Of a DNA stretch of 64,000 bases, positions 8,569-17,126 are shown piece by piece. The stretch's first letter is position 1, and every line of letters begins with the position of its first letter. The position numbers and the translations under genes are program-made. The notes beneath the pieces were generated by a model that was not told where the DNA came from, did no database searches, and saw only the letters and a list, made by a program, of their open reading frames with translations. The stretch lies in assembly GCA_934307695.1 (NCBI GenBank), contig CAKRCS010000004.1, positions 62,001 through 126,000 of the forward strand, read 5' to 3'. The stretch is from an uncultured Agathobacter sp. (GTDB lineage: Bacteria; Bacillota; Clostridia; Lachnospirales; Lachnospiraceae).

Positions 8569-9423
8569 CTATCTGTTCTCCCGTCTTAGCTGTTTTTCCA
8601 TAAAATACATAAGCTCCTCTATAGTTGGCGGTGCGACCGCAAAGCCGTCATAGTCAAACCGCTTCTTGTGGCGCACAAGTGCTTTTCCTCCGTAGGGACC
8701 TTCCTCAAGGGCGATCACATAATCGGGCTGGAAACGCTTGAGCTTGTAATTCTCTCCCTGAATGATCCGGTAATTCTCGCGGATGGTCTCGATGTCCTCC
8801 GCCAGATGAATCCTTCCGTTGTCCATATAGATCAGATAGTCTGCCATCCGGTCGAGATCGTCCGTCAGATGCGTGGCAAGTACAACGCTGTGCGAACCGT
8901 CTGCAATGAATTCCTGCAGCTTCTGCCAGAAGATCTCGCGGAACTCCGGATCAAAATTGCCGGTCGGTTCGTCGAGCAGAAGTATCTTCGGTTCATGTGC
9001 CAGCGCGAACGCGAACTGGAATTTTAACTCCTCGCCCTTGGATAAGGTCTTGTATTTCTGATCGCCTTTTAACTCAAACTCCTGTAACAGCTCCTGCATC
9101 ACGCCCGCCTTGTATGCCGGATAATACTGTCCGTATAACTGTGCGTTGGCTTCAAGTGTCATATCTGCCTCAAACAGCCGTTCCTGCAAAACCACGCCAA
9201 GCTGCTCCCGGATCACCCGCTCGCTGTCATCGTACTGCATACCGTTGATCGTGACGCTTCCTGCATCCGGCCGGTACAATCCAAGGATCAGATGAAACAG
9301 TGTCGTCTTGCCTGCGCCGTTGCGTCCGATCAGCCCTGTGATGTAGCCGTCCGGTATCGTGAGGGAAATGTCTTTTACGGAAAATTTGTCCAGTTGTTTG
9401 CTTACACCTTCCAGTTTGATCAT
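8569..9423 (-). CDS. ABC transporter ATP-binding protein (first of operon)
   Basis: The 284-residue ATPase has Walker A GRNGAGKTT (about 36-44), a signature variant LSKGEELKFQ, Walker B KILLLDEPTGNFD and an H-loop (VVLATHLTDD). About 60 extra residues at the C terminus follow the ATPase core, as in YtrB-like export ATPases. It is the first gene behind the promoter/operator at 9447-9488, and the product should pair with the downstream membrane proteins. Cargo is not predictable. Homologous operons respond to wall-active antibiotics. Confidence 0.92.
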   Translation of the reverse strand: MIKLEGVSKQLDKFSVKDISLTIPDGYITGLIGRNGAGKTTLFHLILGLYRPDAGSVTINGMQYDDSERVIREQLGVVLQERLFEADMTLEANAQLYGQYYPAYKAGVMQELLQEFELKGDQKYKTLSKGEELKFQFAFALAHEPKILLLDEPTGNFDPEFREIFWQKLQEFIADGSHSVVLATHLTDDLDRMADYLIYMDNGRIHLAEDIETIRENYRIIQGENYKLKRFQPDYVIALEEGPYGGKALVRHKKRFDYDGFAVAPPTIEELMYFMEKQLRRENR

Positions 9424-9446
9424 CTTGTATTGCCTCCGTGTTTATT

Positions 9447-9488
9447 CTGTATATATACATATATACAGTCTAGTTACAGTTTTGTCAA
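9447..9488 (-). promoter_or_regulatory. Promoter overlapped by a GntR/YtrA-type operator
   Basis: On the minus strand a -35 TTGACA (9483-9488) and a -10 TATATA (9460-9465) are separated by exactly 17 bases, close to the sigma-A consensus. The palindrome CTGTATATAT-AC-ATATATACAG (9447-9468) covers the -10 box, so a protein bound there would block RNA polymerase. The operon it drives encodes a YtrA-type GntR repressor, making autoregulation the likely arrangement. Confidence 0.75.
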
Positions 9489-9507
9489 TACTATTTTTTA
9501 ATAAAGC

Positions 9508-9541
9508 AAAAAAATCCCCACATGACATCTATCATGTGGGG
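9508..9541 (-). terminator. Rho-independent terminator after the 116-residue protein gene
   Basis: CCCCACATGA and TCATGTGGGG form a perfect 10-bp stem with a six-base loop (9516-9541). On the minus strand it is followed by a seven-U run (9508-9514). It lies 30 bases downstream of the gene ending at 9572 and separates it from the ABC operon promoter. Confidence 0.9.
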
Positions 9542-9571
9542 GTTCGCTAGTCGATCCGTTTGTGTGCAATT

Positions 9572-9922
9572 CTATGCGTAATAATCGATGGTACTTCCGA
9601 TCATCTCATAACCGTAGGACTGGCGGTCACTGCCGTATCCGGTCATAATCCCGGAAAACCCTGACGCGATATCGTTCAGCTCGCGATCCGTGCTCTGTGT
9701 CTTTGCAAGTCTGGCCGTTGAATCAACCGATGACACGGCTGCATTCGGATAAGATACCGGCGTTACATCACCAATACCTGGAAATGTCCCGACACTCTGC
9801 GGCTCCTTCAAAGATTCTGTATATGCAGAAGATACCTCCGAATGATTCTTCACAGAATAATTCATCGGCTGAACGGATGATATGCCGCTATATGCATTTA
9901 AAGCGTTGATTGCAAAGCTCAT
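9572..9922 (-). CDS. Small Ser/Tyr-rich protein of unknown function
   Basis: The 116-residue product starts at the ATG at 9922, eight bases after a GGGAGG ribosome site. It is low in charge, rich in Ser, Gly, Tyr and Val, has no cysteine, no signal peptide and no membrane segment. The C terminus is Tyr/Gly-rich (GYGSDRQSYGYEM). It has its own sigma-A promoter (9969-9997) and its own strong terminator, so it is a monocistronic, deliberately expressed gene. I do not recognise the family. Confidence 0.75.
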   Translation of the reverse strand: MSFAINALNAYSGISSVQPMNYSVKNHSEVSSAYTESLKEPQSVGTFPGIGDVTPVSYPNAAVSSVDSTARLAKTQSTDRELNDIASGFSGIMTGYGSDRQSYGYEMIGSTIDYYA

Positions 9923-9968
9923 CGAACGTTCCTCCCTTCCAAAAATCAAATCCATCTAACTATCTTTG

Positions 9969-9997
9969 ATTTTAGCACCCTTAAACCGAATGTTCAA
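9969..9997 (-). promoter_or_regulatory. Sigma-A promoter of the 116-residue protein gene
   Basis: The minus strand reads -35 TTGAAC (9992-9997), 17 bases, then -10 TAAAAT (9969-9974). The -10 is about 46 bases upstream of the start codon at 9922. It lies just upstream of the stop of the NUDIX gene (10005), which supports independent transcription. Confidence 0.65.
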
Positions 9998-10004
9998 CAG
10001 ATAT

Positions 10005-10562
10005 TTATGACTTATCCTCCCGCAGATATGGTTCGAGCATCAAAAGCTCCTCCATGTCGATACAGTTCGGGATCGCATTCTCCGCAACCGCCTTCTTACA
10101 TTCAGAAAAGTCCATCCAGCGCACGCTGTCAATCTCTTCCTTCTGGACAGAAAACCCGCTCTCCTCCTTATCCAGCCACAGCAGAAACACCTTGCTGAAC
10201 TGCCTGTCATGGAAAGGCTCTCCGTAAAACTCCTCGTCCAGCAGGATACGGCGCGTTCCGCATTCTATCAGGTCTTCTGCCCGCACTTCAAGTCCCAATT
10301 CTTCCTTAAGCTCCCGGAGCGCAGACGCGACAAAATCCACCCCTGCCGGGATGTGCCCGGCACTTGAAATGTCATAGCAGCCCGGATACGAATCCTTCGT
10401 ATCGCAGCGCTTCTGCAGAAGGATCTGTAACTTTCCCTCGCGCCGCCGCACGATCCAGACATGGGAGGTTCTGTGCCATATGCCGTTGCGGTGGGCTTCC
10501 TTCCGCTCGACGGTCTGACCTGTCGGCATTCCGTTTTCATCTACAATGTCGAAAATTTCCAT
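10005..10562 (-). CDS. NUDIX hydrolase, isopentenyl-diphosphate-isomerase-like
   Basis: The 186-residue protein starts at 10562 behind an AAGGA site. It opens with MEIFDIVDENGMPTGQ and the RTSHVWIV strand common to NUDIX proteins of the IPP-isomerase-like group. The NUDIX box reads SSAGHIPAG, then V, then the catalytic helix RELKEELGL. The helix with its metal-binding glutamates is intact, but the Glu normally five residues after the box Gly is Val here. It probably hydrolyses a nucleoside diphosphate derivative. The substrate is unknown. It lies 23 bases after metG and is probably co-transcribed with it. Confidence 0.88.
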   Translation of the reverse strand: MEIFDIVDENGMPTGQTVERKEAHRNGIWHRTSHVWIVRRREGKLQILLQKRCDTKDSYPGCYDISSAGHIPAGVDFVASALRELKEELGLEVRAEDLIECGTRRILLDEEFYGEPFHDRQFSKVFLLWLDKEESGFSVQKEEIDSVRWMDFSECKKAVAENAIPNCIDMEELLMLEPYLREDKS

Positions 10563-10585
10563 GTTGCGATTCCTTCTCTCAGCGC

Positions 10586-12628
10586 TTACGCGATCTCTGC
10601 TCCTGCCGGCATCGGCTTCTCCGGGGTAAGAAGTGCGAGGCTGCCATCTGCATCCTCTGCGCACAATAACATTCCCTCAGATAAAACGCCTGCAAGCTTT
10701 GCCGGCTTTAAGTTAACAAGAACCATAACCTTCTTGCCGACCATCTCCTCCGGTGAGTAATACTTGCGGATGCCGGAAACGATCTGCTTTACCTGGCTTC
10801 CGATCTTAACCTGGGAGCAGAGCAGCTTCTTGGACTTTTCCACTGCCTCGCAGGCGATGATCTCACCAACCTGGAACTGTAGCTTCTCAAAGTCATCAAA
10901 GGTGATTTCTGCCTTTGGCTCGATATCGATTGCACCCTGTCCGGAAGCATCATCCTTCTGTGGCTGCTCATAGCATGGTGCAGATGCCGGTACTCCGCCG
11001 GCAAGACGCGTCTGCTCCTTCTCGTACTCTGCCTTCTGTGCTGCCTGGATTGCCTCCACCTTCGGCATTACCTCCTTAGCATCAAGACGGGCAAAAAGGA
11101 TCTCCGGCTTGTCGGTTACGGTCTTTCCACTCTCATAGAGTCCGAACTTGTCAAGATCTTCATACGCGCGCAGTGTGGTGTTTAACTGTGCAACGATCTT
11201 CTCTGCGGTCTCCGGAAGGAACGGATGTAAAAGGCTTGCTCCGATCGTGATGGATTCGGTCAGATTATATAAAACCTCCGCAAGGCGATCCTGCAGATTC
11301 TCATCCTTTGCAAGAACCCAAGGTGTTGTCTCATCGATATATTTGTTGCAGCGGCGGAATAATCCGAATACCTCTGTGATGGCATCTGCCACACGAAGCT
11401 TCTCCATCTTTGCGGATACGGTATCGCGGGCTGCGGTTACAACTGCCTTTAGGTCTGCGTCGATTGCAGCCTGTGCATCGTCCTGTGCCACGCCTGTGTG
11501 CTTTACGACACCGCCAAAATACTTGTTGCTCATGGAGATCGTACGGTTGACCAGATTGCCGAGAATATTCGCAAGGTCTGAGTTAAAGCGCTCGATTACC
11601 AGATCCCATGTGATGATTCCGTCATTCTCATAAGGCATCTCATGGAGCACGAAGTAACGGGTTGCATCCACACCAAACAGATCTACCATGTCATCTGCAT
11701 AGATCACGTTGCCCTTTGACTTGCTCATCTTCTCCCCGCCCTGCAGCAGCCACGGATGTCCGAATACCTGCTTTGGCAGCGGAAGGTCAAGTGCCATCAA
11801 AAAGATCGGCCAGTAAATCGTGTGGAAGCGCACGATGTCTTTTCCGATAAGGTGCAGATCCGCAGGCCAGTTTTTCTTGAACAGCTCGCTTGAGCCGTCC
11901 GGATCGTAACCGATCTTGGTAATATAGTTCGTAAGGGCATCCAGCCATACATATACAACATGCTTCGGATCAAAGTCTACCGGAATACCCCAGTTGAAGG
12001 AGGTACGGGAAACACACAGATCCTGCAGTCCCGGAAGCAGGAAGTTGTTCATCATCTCGTTCTTTCTTGATACCGGCTGGATGAAATCCGGGTGTGTGTT
12101 GATATAGTCGATCAGGCGATCCGCATACTTGCTCATCTTGAAGAAGTACGCCTCCTCCTTTGCCGGCTGTACCTCACGTCCGCAGTCCGGGCACTTGCCG
12201 TCTACAAGCTGTGACTCTGTCCAGAAGGACTCACACGGGGTACAGTAAAGTCCCTCGTAGGAACCCTTGTAGATATCGCCCTTGTCGTACAGCTTCTTGA
12301 AGATCTTCTTTACGCACTGCTCATGGTCTGCATCGGTCGTGCGGACAAAATTGTCGTAGGATGCGTTTACCAGATCCCAGATACGCTTTACCTCTGCTGC
12401 GACCTCGTCTACATATTCCTTTGGTGTGATCCCGATCGCCTCTGCCTTCTCCTGAATCTTCTGGCCGTGCTCATCGGTTCCGGTCTGGAAGTATACATCA
12501 TATCCTTCCGCCTTTTTGTATCTTGCGATGGCGTCCGCCAGAATGATCTCATAGGTGTTACCGATATGAGGCTTTCCGGACGTATATGCGATCGCGGTTG
12601 TCATATAATACTTTCCCTTGTTGCTCAT
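10586..12628 (-). CDS. metG: Methionyl-tRNA synthetase
   Basis: The 680-residue class I synthetase charges tRNA-Met. The HIGH motif is KPHIGNTYE near the N terminus. A four-Cys zinc knuckle (CTPCESFW and CPDCG) lies near residues 125-148 and the KMSKS loop (GGEKMSKSKGNV) near 300. The C-terminal 110 residues form an EMAP-like tRNA-binding domain (FQVGEIIACEAVEKSKKL). The start is placed at 12628 because GGAGG lies eight bases upstream of MSNKGKYYMT. An in-frame ATG five codons earlier would put that site inside the gene. A T-box leader precedes it. Confidence 0.97.
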   Translation of the reverse strand: MSNKGKYYMTTAIAYTSGKPHIGNTYEIILADAIARYKKAEGYDVYFQTGTDEHGQKIQEKAEAIGITPKEYVDEVAAEVKRIWDLVNASYDNFVRTTDADHEQCVKKIFKKLYDKGDIYKGSYEGLYCTPCESFWTESQLVDGKCPDCGREVQPAKEEAYFFKMSKYADRLIDYINTHPDFIQPVSRKNEMMNNFLLPGLQDLCVSRTSFNWGIPVDFDPKHVVYVWLDALTNYITKIGYDPDGSSELFKKNWPADLHLIGKDIVRFHTIYWPIFLMALDLPLPKQVFGHPWLLQGGEKMSKSKGNVIYADDMVDLFGVDATRYFVLHEMPYENDGIITWDLVIERFNSDLANILGNLVNRTISMSNKYFGGVVKHTGVAQDDAQAAIDADLKAVVTAARDTVSAKMEKLRVADAITEVFGLFRRCNKYIDETTPWVLAKDENLQDRLAEVLYNLTESITIGASLLHPFLPETAEKIVAQLNTTLRAYEDLDKFGLYESGKTVTDKPEILFARLDAKEVMPKVEAIQAAQKAEYEKEQTRLAGGVPASAPCYEQPQKDDASGQGAIDIEPKAEITFDDFEKLQFQVGEIIACEAVEKSKKLLCSQVKIGSQVKQIVSGIRKYYSPEEMVGKKVMVLVNLKPAKLAGVLSEGMLLCAEDADGSLALLTPEKPMPAGAEIA

Positions 12629-12728
12629 TGTGTTATCCTCCATTTCTTAATTGAAAAGCGAATTGATGGCTTGCAAGTGCATTCCTGCAGAGCATTTCTG
12701 TTTTACCGGAAAATCAATTCTGGTAAAA

Positions 12729-12762
12729 TAAAAAAGGCTCGCCTTCGTAAAGAAGACGAGCC
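12729..12762 (-). terminator. T-box-controlled terminator
   Basis: GGCTCGTCTTC and GAAGGCGAGCC form an 11-bp stem with one mismatch (12736-12762). On the minus strand a six-U run follows (12730-12735). It starts a few bases after the T-box sequence, the usual place for the terminator that competes with the tRNA-stabilised antiterminator. Confidence 0.9.
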
Positions 12763-13016
12763 ATAATCCCGTGATACCACTTCTATTCGCACATATCTCG
12801 CGATATATGCCTCCACAGATGCAGATTGCTCTTACATCCTCCACTGTAACGGGTGTTCCCGTCAGAGCTTATCCGTGCCGGTAAAAACGCGGTTCAGTCC
12901 TGCCACTCCAAAGCCATGTTCCATCTGCCTGTTCTCTCTCCCTCTCAGCCTGCGACCGGTCTCCGGCGCATAGGAGATTCTCTGTAAAGCTTCCCCAGAT
13001 GTACTCTCTTTTTCTA
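12729..13016 (-). promoter_or_regulatory. T-box riboswitch leader of metG
   Basis: Read on the minus strand, the 290-base leader contains a Stem I-like region. The plausible specifier codon is AUG at 12915-12917 (within GGAACAUGGC), matching methionine. The conserved T-box/antiterminator stretch AGAAGTGGTATCACGGG follows at about 12768-12784, then a terminator with a U-run. Uncharged tRNA-Met would stabilise the antiterminator and allow metG expression. The T-box core GTGGTATCAC differs slightly from the usual TGGnACCGCG. Stem I pairing was judged by eye only. Confidence 0.88.
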
Positions 13017-13079
13017 TGTGTTTTGGTTTATTCTGACCACTAATTTAGCACGGAAAAACACGGATGTCAATGCCTGTAT

Positions 13080-13117
13080 AAAAAACAGGCATGTACACCC
13101 TTCCGGATGCACATGCC
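13080..13117 (-). terminator. Terminator after the oleate hydratase gene
   Basis: On the minus strand GGCATGTGCATCC, a GGAA loop and GGGTGTACATGCC form a 13-bp stem with two G-U pairs (13088-13117). A U6 run follows (13080-13085). It begins 25 bases after the gene's stop and insulates it from the metG leader. Confidence 0.9.
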
Positions 13118-13141
13118 CGCCTCGTTATAATTCCTATTCTG

Positions 13142-14935
13142 TTATTCGATAAGTCCGCTCTCTCTTAAAAGGATCTCAATATCGGTTCCCTTAACCTTCT
13201 TTAACACGATCTTGAGCAGCTCCTTCTCCGCGAAGCTAAGCTTTGCCTCGCTGATCGGTTTCTTGTCGATCGCGTAGTAGCATGCACGCAGAAGCTCTCT
13301 GACATCATACTTGCTGCCCCATACCTCCGGTACGCCACGGTCAATGTCTAACAGCGTGTATACGGACTCCATGCCGGTACGCATAGAATACTCGATTGTG
13401 AAGATCGTATCACGCGGTGTCTCGGTAAACTGTCCAAGGAATGCGAAGTTCACAGAGCCTTCCGGAACTACATGCGGACGATCCTCATTCTTTCTCGGCT
13501 GGAAGAATGCGTTGATATACGGCATAAAGCAGGTTGTCGTATTGCAAGCCTCTTTTGCAAGTGTATCAATCTCATTTTCCGGTATTCCGATATGGTACAG
13601 CCACTCACGGCAGACCTCTTCACCGGTGCAGTCACGCATTGCTTTCTTGACGTAGTTTCCTTCCTTGTTGGTGTTCAGCGCGTACAGCCATACCAGAACC
13701 ATGTTCTTGTCCTGAGCCTTGAACTGTGGCTGACGGTTGATCGTCCATGACAGATACCAGTTGTCCATGCTGTCTTTTACGGTTACGATACCACCGGTTG
13801 TAACCTTGCCTTCACGCGGATCACGCTTGCAGACATTGATGATGTGCTGGATAACCTCCTCGTTTGAGGTTGCAACTGTCGCACTCATCCAGTTGGTAGC
13901 ATCGATATCGCTGCAGAATGCATCCGGATTACCAAACTCTCCGTGCGTTGCCTGTGCTGCGATCGCTTTCCACATATCCCATGACTCTCCGCTGCCGTTC
14001 TTAAGCTTGGACAGATCCGGTGTATGGGTCTGGTCTCCATAGCAGGAGGAATCGGTGCAGCAGCCGTTTGTGATGAATACCAGATCATCCTCGATCAGGT
14101 CGATGGACTGCTGGAAGCCATCCTTTACATAAATGATCTGACGTGCGATCTTCTTATCTCCGACGGTCTCGATAATGACATTCTTTACATCCATGCCGTA
14201 CTCGATCCTGACACCGTGATCCTCAAGGTACTTTACAAGCGGCATGATCAGGCTCTCGTACTGGTTGAACTTGGTAAAGCGGAGTGCGCTGAAATCCGGA
14301 AGTCCATCGATATGGTGTACGTAACGGCACAGGTAACGCTTCATCTCAAGAGCGCTTGACCAGCGCTGGAATGCAAACATCGTCTGCCAGTACAGCCAGA
14401 AATTCGTCTCCCAGAAGGAATCCGGAAGCACATCGGAGATCTTCTTGCCCTCAAGGTCTTTTTCCGGTGTGATGAACAGCTGTGACAATGCCATTGCAGA
14501 TGCCTTGTCCAGTCCGAATTTCTTGTCGGTGTGTGCGTCCTCGCCACGGTTGACGGAAGCACGGCAGAGGGAGTAGTTCGGATCATGCTTGTTCAGCCAG
14601 TAATACTCATCGAGTACCGATACTCCCGGATGCTCCAGGGACGGAACATCGCGGAACATATCCCACATAACCTCAAAATGGTTGTCCATCTCACGTCCGC
14701 CTCTCATGAAGAAGCCCTTGGTAATATCCTTGCGTCCGTCACAGCTTCCGCCTGCCAGCTCCAGCTTCTCCAACAGATGAATGTGCTCTCCCTTCATCTG
14801 TCCGTCACGGACAAGGTAAAATGCTGCGGTCAGTCCTGCGAGTCCCGTACCGATGATATATGCTGATTTCTTGTCCACATCCTTTGGTTTTTCCGGATGT
14901 GCAAATGATTCGTAAGTTCCTGCTGAATAATACAT
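13142..14935 (-). CDS. ohyA: Oleate hydratase (myosin-cross-reactive antigen family)
   Basis: The 597-residue FAD protein hydrates the cis-9 double bond of oleate and similar fatty acids to 10-hydroxy fatty acids, a detoxification reaction in gut bacteria. Near the N terminus is the dinucleotide-binding GTGLAGLTAAFYLVRDG. RGGREMDNHFE and FWLYWQTMFAFQRW (about 190-205) are family-typical. Length is close to the usual 560-640. It has a strong ribosome site (GGGAGG) and a terminator, and lies downstream of a TetR gene that probably controls it. It is likely a peripheral membrane protein, as family members are. Confidence 0.95.
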   Translation of the reverse strand: MYYSAGTYESFAHPEKPKDVDKKSAYIIGTGLAGLTAAFYLVRDGQMKGEHIHLLEKLELAGGSCDGRKDITKGFFMRGGREMDNHFEVMWDMFRDVPSLEHPGVSVLDEYYWLNKHDPNYSLCRASVNRGEDAHTDKKFGLDKASAMALSQLFITPEKDLEGKKISDVLPDSFWETNFWLYWQTMFAFQRWSSALEMKRYLCRYVHHIDGLPDFSALRFTKFNQYESLIMPLVKYLEDHGVRIEYGMDVKNVIIETVGDKKIARQIIYVKDGFQQSIDLIEDDLVFITNGCCTDSSCYGDQTHTPDLSKLKNGSGESWDMWKAIAAQATHGEFGNPDAFCSDIDATNWMSATVATSNEEVIQHIINVCKRDPREGKVTTGGIVTVKDSMDNWYLSWTINRQPQFKAQDKNMVLVWLYALNTNKEGNYVKKAMRDCTGEEVCREWLYHIGIPENEIDTLAKEACNTTTCFMPYINAFFQPRKNEDRPHVVPEGSVNFAFLGQFTETPRDTIFTIEYSMRTGMESVYTLLDIDRGVPEVWGSKYDVRELLRACYYAIDKKPISEAKLSFAEKELLKIVLKKVKGTDIEILLRESGLIE

Positions 14936-14989
14936 AATGATTACCTCCCATTTCTTAAAATGTGTTTGGTTGCTTGTCTTTATGCTTTT

Positions 14990-14995
14990 ATTATA
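14990..14995 (-). promoter_or_regulatory. Probable -10 box of the oleate hydratase promoter
   Basis: A perfect TATAAT lies on the minus strand, about 55 bases before the start codon at 14935, between the tetR terminator and the gene. No convincing -35 box was found at 17 bases upstream, so the promoter may need an activator or be weak. Confidence 0.5.
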
Positions 14996-15024
14996 TGCCC
15001 ATTTTTTTGCATTTCCATAGACAC

Positions 15025-15059
15025 AAAACGCCCCGTGACAAAATCTTTATCACGGGGCG
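15025..15059 (-). terminator. Terminator after the tetR gene
   Basis: CGCCCCGTGA and TCACGGGGCG make a perfect 10-bp GC-rich stem with an 11-base loop (15029-15059). Four U residues follow on the minus strand (15025-15028). It lies 20 bases downstream of the stop of the TetR gene. Confidence 0.85.
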
Positions 15060-15079
15060 GTTCATTGTCTAAATTTTTA

Positions 15080-15661
15080 TCATTTTATGGCTTTTGATGT
15101 ATGATCCGATATTTTAAACCGCTGCAGCGCATTGGAAAAGGAATCCTGCATCAATATCGCAAGATTGTCCACGATCACCTTCGGCTCCTCTCTCATATCG
15201 TCCGCAATCCAGTCGAGCATCAGCCCTACAAAGATGTAGGTATAGATCTGTGCTATGAAATCCTTGTCCTCATCCCGGACGGCTATATCCGCGGACTCCT
15301 CCACAATGACATTCATCAGAAGGTTATCCACAAACGGCTTTAAGTACCTCTCCACCTGTGCACGGTCAACACAGCGGTAAACATTCATGATGAACGGCTT
15401 GTTGTCCTTCACCGCCTGAAAGATCTGGAGAAATCCCTCCTGCCAGGTGTCGTGCGTCTTTTTGCCTTCCAGCGCCTTCTTGGCATCCTCCAGACAAGAC
15501 CACTCCACCAGATCGTAAATATCCTTGAAGTGATAATAAAAGGTCATGCGATTGATCCCACAGTCCTCGGCAATATCGCTTATGGTAATCTTGGTAAGCG
15601 GCTTTTTCAAAAGCAGATTCTTTAGGGACTGCTCCAGCGCCCGCTTGGTCACTTCCGACAT
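15080..15661 (-). CDS. TetR/AcrR-family transcriptional regulator
   Basis: The 193-residue protein has an N-terminal TetR helix-turn-helix (KPLTKITISDIAEDCGINRM, then TFYYHFKDIYDLVEW) and a helical ligand-binding C-terminal domain. The start at 15661 is preferred because AGGAG lies eight bases upstream. A start 20 codons earlier has no ribosome site. The layout (TYYHF variant, C-terminal half related to DhaS/TetR_C_8 regulators) is seen next to fatty-acid-responsive genes. The adjacent oleate hydratase is a natural target, with fatty acid as the possible ligand (inference). Confidence 0.9.
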   Translation of the reverse strand: MSEVTKRALEQSLKNLLLKKPLTKITISDIAEDCGINRMTFYYHFKDIYDLVEWSCLEDAKKALEGKKTHDTWQEGFLQIFQAVKDNKPFIMNVYRCVDRAQVERYLKPFVDNLLMNVIVEESADIAVRDEDKDFIAQIYTYIFVGLMLDWIADDMREEPKVIVDNLAILMQDSFSNALQRFKISDHTSKAIK

Positions 15662-15776
15662 GGCAGCTCTCCTTTCCAGATCCTCCTCCACAACCTTCGC
15701 ATTGCCAGCCTTGACATTCATGCAGATTGTCGAGATAATCGTCTATTTTCTATTATAGTACCATTGTCGCGGATTG

Positions 15777-15808
15777 CAAGAGCCGTTCCGACGTCGGAAC
15801 GGCTCTTG
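15777..15808. terminator. Perfect 32-base palindrome between chemoreceptor and tetR
   Basis: Arms CAAGAGCCGTTCCG and CGGAACGGCTCTTG flank ACGT, so the element is a full palindrome able to fold as a 14-bp stem with a four-base loop. It starts 16 bases after the chemoreceptor stop, which suits a terminator, but no U-run follows on either strand. As double-stranded DNA it could equally be a repressor site upstream of tetR. Confidence 0.55.
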
Positions 15809-15823
15809 TGATTCTGTATGTAT

Positions 15824-17083
15824 TTATTTGCGGATCTGGAAACCGGATACCATCTCATCAAGTCCCTCTGCGGAAGCAGAAAGCTCTTCACTGGTAGCGG
15901 ATACTTCTTCGGAAGTAGCGGAGTTGGACTGTACAACGCCATTTACCTGATCTACTGCAGCCGAAATCTGCTTTACCGATTCTGCCTGTTGGTCGGATAC
16001 CTGACGGATCTTTGCAACTTCAAGTACAACAAGGTCAAGCTGCTCGACCATCTCGGACATATACTGGGAAGTCTCATCCGCAACGCGGCTTCCGTTCTCA
16101 ACCTGATTCAGGCTGTTGGTCAACATGACACGGGTCTCTTCTGCGGAGGAAGCACTCTCCTCTGCAAGAGCTTTGATCTGCTCTGCAACGACTGCAAATC
16201 CACGTCCTGCCTCTCCTGCTCTCGCTGCCTCGATAGAAGCATTCAAAGAAAGGAGATTGGTCTGGCTTGCAATGTTCTCAATCTTGCCGATGACCGCCTG
16301 GATCTCATTGGTGGTATCGGAAATGTTGCGCATGGACTCGATCAATTCCTTCATCTTGGCTGTACCGCTGTCTGCCTTGATCGCAACCTGCTTTGCCTGA
16401 TCATGTACACGGTCGGTAGACTTGGTATTCTCTGCAACATGGTCTGCAACCTCGTTGATGGAAGCGGTAAGCTGCTGAAGTGCTGCTGCCTGATCGGTTG
16501 CCCCCTCTGCCAGCCCCTGCGCACTCTGTGCAAGCTGATCTGCACCTGCAGATACCTGATCGGATGATTCCTGTACGTTAAAGAGCGTCTCGCTCATTCC
16601 GCTCTCAACTGCGCGAAGCTTCTCCAGAAGCTGTTCAAAGCTGCCGCGGTAGATTTCCCTGTTCTTGGAATCTGCGGTAAAGTTTCCCTTGGAGAACTCT
16701 GTCAGAAGCTGATCCAGATCCTCGACAATTGCCTTTAAAAAGGCTGCTGTATCGTGGAAGCTGGCTGAAAGCATTCCAAGCTCGTCCTTCGCTTCATAGG
16801 TCACTTCAATATCAAGATTTCCCTCTGCCAGAGATTCCGATGCTTCCTTGATCTGCTCAAGCGGCTCCAAAATATTCCGCGTAAGCGCCTTGACAACCAT
16901 ACGGCCGAACATTGGCATCGCAATCGTTCCGATTACCGGAATGATCAGGAATACCGGATGTCCGAATACGATCATCAGTATCGCAAACAGAATGTTGTTG
17001 ATCAGCAATACCAGAAATGCGGCTTTTATAACTACCGCAAGCTTGTCTGCGATCTTTTTGTCGCGAAAAAAATTACTGTGCAT
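15824..17083 (-). CDS. Methyl-accepting chemotaxis protein without a large sensor domain
   Basis: The 419-residue receptor starts at 17083 behind AGGAGAAGG. Two hydrophobic segments near residues 18-40 and 43-65 are joined by a very short loop, so there is no extracellular ligand domain. A HAMP domain follows (about 65-118, [17 protein letters not shown]), then the cytoplasmic signalling coiled coil. Its hairpin tip is intact ([19 protein letters not shown]). It should couple to CheA/CheW and steer flagella, sensing a cytoplasmic or membrane cue. It has no C-terminal CheR-docking pentapeptide. It supports a motile host. Confidence 0.93.
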   Translation of the reverse strand: MHSNFFRDKKIADKLAVVIKAAFLVLLINNILFAILMIVFGHPVFLIIPVIGTIAMPMFGRMVVKALTRNILEPLEQIKEASESLAEGNLDIEVTYEAKDELGMLSASFHDTAAFLKAIVEDLDQLLTEFSKGNFTADSKNREIYRGSFEQLLEKLRAVESGMSETLFNVQESSDQVSAGADQLAQSAQGLAEGATDQAAALQQLTASINEVADHVAENTKSTDRVHDQAKQVAIKADSGTAKMKELIESMRNISDTTNEIQAVIGKIENIASQTNLLSLNASIEAARAGEAGRGFAVVAEQIKALAEESASSAEETRVMLTNSLNQVENGSRVADETSQYMSEMVEQLDLVVLEVAKIRQVSDQQAESVKQISAAVDQVNGVVQSNSATSEEVSATSEELSASAEGLDEMVSGFQIRK

Positions 17084-17126
17084 ATATCCTTCTCCTTTTT
17101 CTTTTGTTACTTTTATACTATGTTTA

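Noticed and set aside
15818..16567. 249-codon plus-strand frame rich in Cys and Leu opposite the chemoreceptor gene
   Set aside because: It mirrors the repetitive coiled coil of the chemoreceptor read antisense. The Cys-rich composition is an artefact of complementing Ala/Gln/Ser codons.
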